Part shown: positions 14,022-19,179 of the stretch, piece by piece
How the letters are laid out: every line of letters begins with the position of its first letter
How positions within the stretch are numbered: position 1 is the stretch's first letter
Assembly (NCBI GenBank): GCA_043811005.1
Contig: JBDRNO010000131.1
Span: 1 to 19,179 of the forward strand
DNA: 19,179 nt
Reading direction: 5' to 3'
DNA from: JBDRNO01 sp043811005
Lineage (GTDB): Bacteria; Bacteroidota; Bacteroidia; NORP154
Made by a program: the position numbers and the translations under genes
Notes under the pieces: model-generated
The model's input: the letters and a program-made list of their open reading frames with translations, nothing else
Databases searched by the model: none
Told to the model about the DNA's origin: nothing

Positions 14022-15581
14022 TCAATAAATAACAACCTTCCTTACACTTACTCCAAAACTATCAATCACCTTAAATAAATAAATTCCCTTTGAGTATTGT
14101 TGGATATTCATCTCTCTCGTAATTGTTCCCTTTGCTCTTTTTATCCTCTCATTAAAAATCAACTGTCCTGTAAAATTTGTTAGCTTTAATTCCAAATCCT
14201 GAACTTTCTCTGTTGTAATTACAATCAAAAAATTCCCTGTGTTAGGATTAGGATGCAACATTATTTGAGTTGATTGAAAGTTGGCTTCGCTTATTCCTGT
14301 TGGAATAACATAAATTGTATCAGAACTTGACACACAGCCCAAACTGTCAGTAACCTGCACCCAGTAGTATGTGGTATCTGCAGCGGTATACGTTGAATCT
14401 GTTGCACCGGGGATCAAAGTGCTATCCATATACCATTGGTAGTCAGTAAAACCTGGGTCGGTCCAAACATCAGATCCTGAACTATAAATATTGGGTTTAA
14501 AATTCTCTATACAAATAATGATAGTGGGTTCAGAAGTAAAATAACAGCCGGAACCATTATCAACGGTAACAGAATAGCTGCCAGCTTGTGTTGCAATATA
14601 AGTTTGGTTAGTTGCTCCTGAAACATGCACTCCGTTTAAGTTCCATTGATAGCTTGATGCCGGGTTGGAAGTAAGGGTATCCCAGTTCCGTGTTATCGTG
14701 GGTAATGTTGTATCGGTATTTTTCCTGTAGTACAAGCCCATCATTATGAAATTACAGCAATCCCATGGAGCTTGAATGACAAAAGTAGATGTTGTTTGTG
14801 TACTTAAGACACCCGTGATTCTTTCTTCATAATCCCAAAAATCCTCCTGTACACCTTGATAATTCCCATTATTCATCATAATTTTGTTAGGTACTAAGGG
14901 AAAATTTATGTTTTCAAGATCTGAAATGATCATAAATGCAGTGGCAATGGTATCAATGCCCGGAGGATTAATATCTGTAATGGTTTGAGTAACAGTATTG
15001 TAATTTACCAAAACATATCCATCGTTCATTAACAATGTGCCTGTATATGAAGCAGCAGAATCAGAATAAATAATAAACAATGTAGCCCCATTTACGTCAT
15101 TTGTAGAATCGGATACTATTGTATCTGTTGGCAAACCACTTATCCGGTAAGATCCATTACCGGAGATAATACTTGTAACATCTGCCCTGAAAGCGCTTGC
15201 ACCTCCTCCCCAGCATCTTTCAACACCACCTGTACCTATCAATGTACCATGGAATGTCACAATAGCGCTATCCGGGTTTTGAACGGTTACACTATCAGTA
15301 ATCCCCGGACCTGTAAAGTCCCACCAGATAAATGCCTTTTCAATTGTAGCTGTTAAAGGAATGCCACTAATGACAAGCGCTGCCGGCTGGTCAACTCCAA
15401 ATAAAGTGTCTCCATTTTCATCTAACATTCCGGCTGCTGCCATTTTTTTCCCCAACCGGACACTTGATTCAATATAACTTAATCCACATTCCGTTTTATT
15501 ATATCTATTAGTAAGACCTTGAGAAAAACCAGTAATTGTGATAAAAAAACACATAGATAAAGAAACAGCAACTTTTTTCAT
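14022..15581 (-). CDS. Secreted protein with T9SS type A sorting domain
   Basis: Exported surface protein of 519 aa. The signal peptide MKKVAVSLSMCFFITITGFS covers residues 1-20, and the ATG at 15579-15581 is the only sensible start. Residues of about 22-300 form a beta-rich domain with AFIWWDFTG, RADVTSII and GATLFIIYSD segments, reminiscent of DUF3344-type extracellular domains; I hold that label loosely. Two Ig-like segments follow (about 310-350 and 375-425), each with SYQW or DYQW and a terminal GC or LGC. The last 80 residues (440-519) are the type A sorting domain: HPNPNTGNFLI, NFTGQLIF, YSKGIYLFKV, RKVVIY. In studied systems this tail is removed on export and the protein is anchored to A-LPS or released. 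The gene is divergent from the giant repeat protein, with about 100 bp between starts, so the two may be co-regulated. No catalytic motif is seen. Confidence 0.9.
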   Translation of the reverse strand: MKKVAVSLSMCFFITITGFSQGLTNRYNKTECGLSYIESSVRLGKKMAAAGMLDENGDTLFGVDQPAALVISGIPLTATIEKAFIWWDFTGPGITDSVTVQNPDSAIVTFHGTLIGTGGVERCWGGGASAFRADVTSIISGNGSYRISGLPTDTIVSDSTNDVNGATLFIIYSDSAASYTGTLLMNDGYVLVNYNTVTQTITDINPPGIDTIATAFMIISDLENINFPLVPNKIMMNNGNYQGVQEDFWDYEERITGVLSTQTTSTFVIQAPWDCCNFIMMGLYYRKNTDTTLPTITRNWDTLTSNPASSYQWNLNGVHVSGATNQTYIATQAGSYSVTVDNGSGCYFTSEPTIIICIENFKPNIYSSGSDVWTDPGFTDYQWYMDSTLIPGATDSTYTAADTTYYWVQVTDSLGCVSSSDTIYVIPTGISEANFQSTQIMLHPNPNTGNFLIVITTEKVQDLELKLTNFTGQLIFNERIKRAKGTITREMNIQQYSKGIYLFKVIDSFGVSVRKVVIY

Positions 15582-15626
15582 AATTTTAATCTCTTTCTAT
15601 AATGAAGGAAATTAATTGCAATTATA

Positions 15627-15663
15627 CAAAATTATTGTCACTTTTGTTATTTAAATTAATTTG
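15627..15663. promoter_or_regulatory. Back-to-back promoter boxes between divergent surface-protein genes
   Basis: On the minus strand TAATTTTG (15627-15634) matches TAnnTTTG and would give a leader of about 40 nt for the type A T9SS protein. On the plus strand TTG (15635-15637), 18 bp and TTAATTTG (15656-15663, one mismatch) would start transcription near 15670 for the giant repeat protein. The two promoters share the same 40 bp, so one bound regulator could affect both. This is inferred from consensus only. Confidence 0.45.
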
Positions 15664-15682
15664 CAAAGTTATGTTCTTACAA

Positions 15683-18600
15683 ATGAATAAAAAATTCACA
15701 AGCAGTTTTTTTTATCTGTTAATTGTTTTTTTCTGCAGTGCGTCTTACTATGAGGCAAAGGGGCAATGTGCCCCATGCGATCCAACTGTTACCACTGTTA
15801 ACGTTGATCTTTCAGCCCAACCTGACACTATCTGGTCAATTGATGATATAGGGAGAAATGACTACTGCTGTGGAGCTGCCGGTTCTGTAAGATGCATTCG
15901 CTTTAATATTACAATCCATCCTTTAACTGAACAGATAGCTTTTGATGTCCTAAATCCTGCACCTCCCGGAGGCGCATTTTACCAAATTGATTGTGGCGCC
16001 CCCCATTCTCTTGCGGATTCGGTTTGTGTTACCGGTATAGCTTCTTTTTGTCTCGTTTATTGTAAAGCCGGAGGAGACGAACCAACATACACTATCACGG
16101 CAGGCAGGAATACCCAGGTATCACCCGATATCACATTAAATGCCGGATGTACGGATACCCTTATAGTGGCGGGGATCCAGGAGTCATCTGTTACATGGCA
16201 GTCTGTTTTTCCCGGCGCTGCAGGCGCCTATGACTCATGGTTAAGTTGTACAACTAACTGCGACACTACTTATGTAACCGCTCCTGACCCACTACCCGGC
16301 ATATCTTATGTTGATTATGAAGTAACCGGAACATCCGTGGGCTGTGCTTCAGGCACATCACGTGATACTGTCAGGGTTAATCTTGTTAGTTCAACCCTGG
16401 ATGTTCAGATAGCCCCCCCCGACCCGGCAATCTGTTTCGGCGGTACAGGCGTCATCCTGACTGCTAACGGATCAGGTGGCGCACAACCTTACACTATTAC
16501 CTGGACAGGACCCGACATAACACCAGTGGGCAGTACTGATTCAACATCAACGATCATCGCAGGTGATATAGGAACCTACTCGGTGGAAGTTTATGATACC
16601 ACTAATTGCAGCCCGGTCTATGATTCCGTCATAGTAGTACAATATTTATCACCGATATCCGTAGATGCCGGGGACGATACAACATTCGTTTGTACAGATG
16701 CTCTTACTGCTTCTTTATCAGGTACTGTTGCGGAAGCTGATAGCGGAAGATGGTCATCAACCACCGGGGCAGGGGTATTTATACCCAGTGCCGACTCATT
16801 AACCACAGATTATACTCCTGATGCCGGTGAAATTATTGCCGGAGAGGCAATACTTATTCTCGAATCAAGGGGGAACAGGGGCTGTCCTGCTGATACCGAT
16901 ACTATCGTTATTACAATCACTATAGTACCCACGGTAAATGCCAACTTAGATGATACGATCTGTGAAAGCGAAACTTATACTTTGAATGGTATTATTGGTG
17001 GGGGCGCCACTTCCAGTACATGGACAACAACGGGTGACGGAACATTTGATGACTCCTCCAAAACAGATGCTGTTTACACACCGGGAGCAGGTGATAAAGC
17101 AGCCGGCAGTGTCAGCTTAGCGCTCACTACAGATGACCCGGCAGGACCATGTGTTGCAGCTTCTGATACTATGATATTGGTAATAGAATCCTCACCTGCG
17201 GCAAGCATAATCCCCGATCCTGCGGAAGTGTGTATTGGAGTGGATTTAGCTTTGGATGGAAACCCGGCAGGTGGGTCGGGAACTTACACTACCCACTTGT
17301 GGACAGGAGATACTGGTCCATTATCAGCTACCAATGTTCAATCACCCACATTTAACTCGGCTGCAGCAGGGATTTTTAATTTAACTTATACCGTTACAGA
17401 TGATAACGGATGCAGTGGATCCGACAATATCTCCGTAACCGTAAATACCAATCCCACTGCAGGCATCACCCCCGACCCGGCTGAAGTATGCGTTGGTGTG
17501 AACCTGGCAATGGACGGAAATCCGGCAGGCGGTTCCGGAACATACACAACACATTTATGGGCAGGAGATACCGGTCCATTGTCTGCCACCAATGTCCAGG
17601 CGCCAACATTCAACTCAGGAGCAGCAGGGACCTTTAATTTAACTTATACAGTAACAGACGATAACGGGTGTATTGGCACTGATAACATTTCTGTTGATGT
17701 ATATGCAAATCCTACTGCTGGCATTACCCCTGATCCGGCTGAAGTATGCGTTGGGGTTAACCTGGCAATGGACGGAAACCCGGCAGGCGGTTCCGGAACT
17801 TACACAACACATTTATGGGCAGGAGATACCGGGCCTTTGTCAGCTATTAATGTCCAGGCGCCTACATTCAACTCTGGAGCATCAGGTACCTTTAATTTAA
17901 CATATACTGTAACCGATGATAACGGGTGTATTGGTACTGATAATATTTCAGTTGATGTATATGCAAATCCTACTGCTGGCATCACCCCCGACCCGGCTGA
18001 AGTTTGTGTGGGAGTTAACCTGGTAATGGACGGCAATCCTGCAGGTGGTTCGGGAACTTACACAACACATTTATGGGCAGGAGATACCGGGCCTTTGTCA
18101 GCTATTAATGTTCAGGCGCCTACATTCAACTCTGGAGCATCAGGTAACTTTAATTTAACATATACTGTAACCGATGATAACGGATGTATTGGCACTGATA
18201 ATATTTCCGTAACAGTAAATGCCAATCCCACAGCAGGAATCACCCCTGATCCTGCAGAAGTATGTGTTGGAGTTAACCTGGCAATGGACGGCAATCCTGC
18301 AGGTGGTTCGGGAACTTACACAACACATTTATGGGCAGGAGATACCGGACCTTTGTCAGCTATTAATGTTCAGGCGCCTACATTCAACTCTGGAGCAGCA
18401 GGGACCTTTAATTTAACATATACTGTAACCGATGATAACGGATGTATTGGTTCGGATAACATTTCAGTTGATGTTTATGCAAATCCCACTGCGGGCATTA
18501 CCCCCGACCCGGCAGAAGTATGTGTTGGAGTGAATTTGCCAATGGACGGCAACCCGGCAGGTGGATCTGGAACATATACAACTCATTTATGGGCAGGAGA

Positions 18601-19179
18601 TACCGGGCCTTTGTCAGCTATTAATGTTCAGGCGCCAACATTCAACTCTGGAGCAGCAGGGACCTTTAATTTAACATATACTGTAACCGATGATAACGGA
18701 TGTATTGGTACTGATAATATTTCCGTAACCGTAAATGCCAATCCCACTGCAGGAATCACCCCCGACCCGGCTAAAGTTTGTGTGGGAGTCAATTTGGCAA
18801 TGAACGGCAACCCGGCAGGCGGCTCCGGAATATACACCACTCATTTATGGGCAGGAGATACCGGGCCATTGTCTGCCATCAATGTCCAGGCGCCAACATT
18901 CAACTCAGGAGCATCAGGTGCCTTTAATTTAACATATACTGTAACCGATGATAACGGATGTATTGGTACTGATAACATTTCAGTTGATGTATATGCAAAT
19001 CCTACTGCTGGTATCACCCCTGACCCGACAGAAGTATGCGTTGGAGTTAACCTGGCAATGGACGGAAACCCGGCTGGTGGTTCGGGAACTTACACAACAC
19101 ATTTGTGGGCAGGAGCTACCGGGCCTTTGTCAGCTATTAATGTCCAGGCGCCAACATTCAACTCTGGAGCAGCAGGGAC
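15683..19179 (+). CDS. Giant surface repeat protein (PKD/SprB-like adhesin), 3' end outside the window
   Basis: The frame is open from here to the right edge (1165 complete codons, no stop), so the protein is C-terminally truncated by the window. The start is taken at ATG 15683 because it begins a signal peptide (MNKKFTSSFFYLLIVFFCSA); an in-frame ATG at 15671 adds four residues. Residues of about 27-150 form a Cys-rich N-terminal domain (CAPCDP, YCCGAAG, CIRFNI). About 150-507 holds diverse PKD/Ig-like segments with GC and TCE/ICE-type cysteines. From residue 508 it consists of 86-residue repeats of the type PDPAEVCVG, GNPAGGSGTYTTHLW, PTFNS, FNLTYTVTDDNGC, with two Cys per unit. By its Bacteroidota setting and neighbours it is probably exported by T9SS and ends in a C-terminal sorting domain, which is not visible. 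Likely roles are adhesion or gliding, as for SprB. No enzyme motif is seen. Confidence 0.88.
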   Translation, partial: MNKKFTSSFFYLLIVFFCSASYYEAKGQCAPCDPTVTTVNVDLSAQPDTIWSIDDIGRNDYCCGAAGSVRCIRFNITIHPLTEQIAFDVLNPAPPGGAFYQIDCGAPHSLADSVCVTGIASFCLVYCKAGGDEPTYTITAGRNTQVSPDITLNAGCTDTLIVAGIQESSVTWQSVFPGAAGAYDSWLSCTTNCDTTYVTAPDPLPGISYVDYEVTGTSVGCASGTSRDTVRVNLVSSTLDVQIAPPDPAICFGGTGVILTANGSGGAQPYTITWTGPDITPVGSTDSTSTIIAGDIGTYSVEVYDTTNCSPVYDSVIVVQYLSPISVDAGDDTTFVCTDALTASLSGTVAEADSGRWSSTTGAGVFIPSADSLTTDYTPDAGEIIAGEAILILESRGNRGCPADTDTIVITITIVPTVNANLDDTICESETYTLNGIIGGGATSSTWTTTGDGTFDDSSKTDAVYTPGAGDKAAGSVSLALTTDDPAGPCVAASDTMILVIESSPAASIIPDPAEVCIGVDLALDGNPAGGSGTYTTHLWTGDTGPLSATNVQSPTFNSAAAGIFNLTYTVTDDNGCSGSDNISVTVNTNPTAGITPDPAEVCVGVNLAMDGNPAGGSGTYTTHLWAGDTGPLSATNVQAPTFNSGAAGTFNLTYTVTDDNGCIGTDNISVDVYANPTAGITPDPAEVCVGVNLAMDGNPAGGSGTYTTHLWAGDTGPLSAINVQAPTFNSGASGTFNLTYTVTDDNGCIGTDNISVDVYANPTAGITPDPAEVCVGVNLVMDGNPAGGSGTYTTHLWAGDTGPLSAINVQAPTFNSGASGNFNLTYTVTDDNGCIGTDNISVTVNANPTAGITPDPAEVCVGVNLAMDGNPAGGSGTYTTHLWAGDTGPLSAINVQAPTFNSGAAGTFNLTYTVTDDNGCIGSDNISVDVYANPTAGITPDPAEVCVGVNLPMDGNPAGGSGTYTTHLWAGDTGPLSAINVQAPTFNSGAAGTFNLTYTVTDDNGCIGTDNISVTVNANPTAGITPDPAKVCVGVNLAMNGNPAGGSGIYTTHLWAGDTGPLSAINVQAPTFNSGASGAFNLTYTVTDDNGCIGTDNISVDVYANPTAGITPDPTEVCVGVNLAMDGNPAGGSGTYTTHLWAGATGPLSAINVQAPTFNSGAAG
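17204..19179 (+). repeat. 258-bp coding tandem repeat, seven complete units plus a partial eighth
   Basis: Units start at 17204, 17462, 17720, 17978, 18236, 18494, 18752 and 19010, exactly 258 bp (86 codons) apart. The last unit is cut by the window edge after 170 bp. Unit 1 is the most divergent (IIPDPAEVCIGVDLALDG, LWTGDTG). Units 2-8 differ at only a few residues each, for example LVMDG in unit 4, LPMDG in unit 6, AKVC and GIYTTH in unit 7, and WAGATG in unit 8. Two linkers occur, VDVYANPTAG and VTVNANPTAG (VTVNTNPTAG after unit 1). Period and frame are fully conserved, so selection on the protein is clear. Confidence 0.97.

Noticed and set aside
17386..18840. Several 60-78-codon minus-strand and other-frame ORFs in the repeat region
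   Set aside because: They recur with the 258-bp period and are shadows of the repeat-protein frame.
1..19179. tRNA, rRNA or transposase genes
   Set aside because: No cloverleaf with a GGTTCRAANCC-type T-loop, no rRNA-like stretch and no transposase motifs were seen by reading both strands; a tRNA search program would be the decisive test.

Overview
The window comes from a member of the Bacteroidota, most likely an uncultured marine or environmental lineage with about 40% GC. Four observations support this. Three large secreted proteins carry the architecture of this phylum; two end in type IX secretion (T9SS) sorting domains, one type A and one gliding-associated type B, and the third begins an adhesin-like repeat protein. 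Promoter boxes match the Bacteroidota consensus TAnnTTTG rather than TATAAT. Shine-Dalgarno sequences are not evident. Intergenic spaces are littered with short palindromes and dispersed repeats, as is common in these genomes.

Layout. 1-4292 (+ strand): an orphan membrane histidine kinase, hemW (heme chaperone-like radical SAM protein), an Lrp/AsnC regulator with a good promoter, and riboflavin synthase (ribE). 4488-6575 (- strand): a secreted T9SS type B protein, convergent with ribE. A 60-bp dispersed repeat lies on each side of this gene in opposite orientations (4314-4380 and 7111-7170). 7221-10109 (+): lepA (EF-4) and yebC, two translation-associated factors, separated by a four-unit 65-bp tandem array of paired hairpins. 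10217-10500: a remnant of a PflA-like radical SAM gene, with its N-terminal end and core deleted and the reading frame broken. 10538-11851 (-): an AAA_14/DUF4143 ATPase, divergent from a propionyl-CoA-carboxylase-type carboxyltransferase (11968-13521, +). The shared 116-bp spacer carries a 23-nt direct repeat spaced by exactly 33 bp. 13753-13962: a short two-helix membrane ORF or fragment. 14022-15581 (-): a secreted T9SS type A protein, divergent from a giant repeat protein.

The most striking feature is the open reading frame that starts at 15683 and leaves the window without a stop (at least 1165 codons). From 17204 it consists of seven complete 86-residue (258-bp) PKD/SprB-like repeats plus a partial eighth, mostly near-identical and joined by two alternating linker types. 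It looks like a large surface adhesin whose repeats are being homogenised or recombined. Most housekeeping genes look like independent transcription units rather than one operon. No tRNA, rRNA, CRISPR array, transposase or phage gene was recognised. I see no clear multi-gene defence or biosynthetic system. The candidates for novelty are the repeat adhesin, the hairpin array between lepA and yebC, the inverted repeat pair around the surface-protein gene and the direct-repeat operator.
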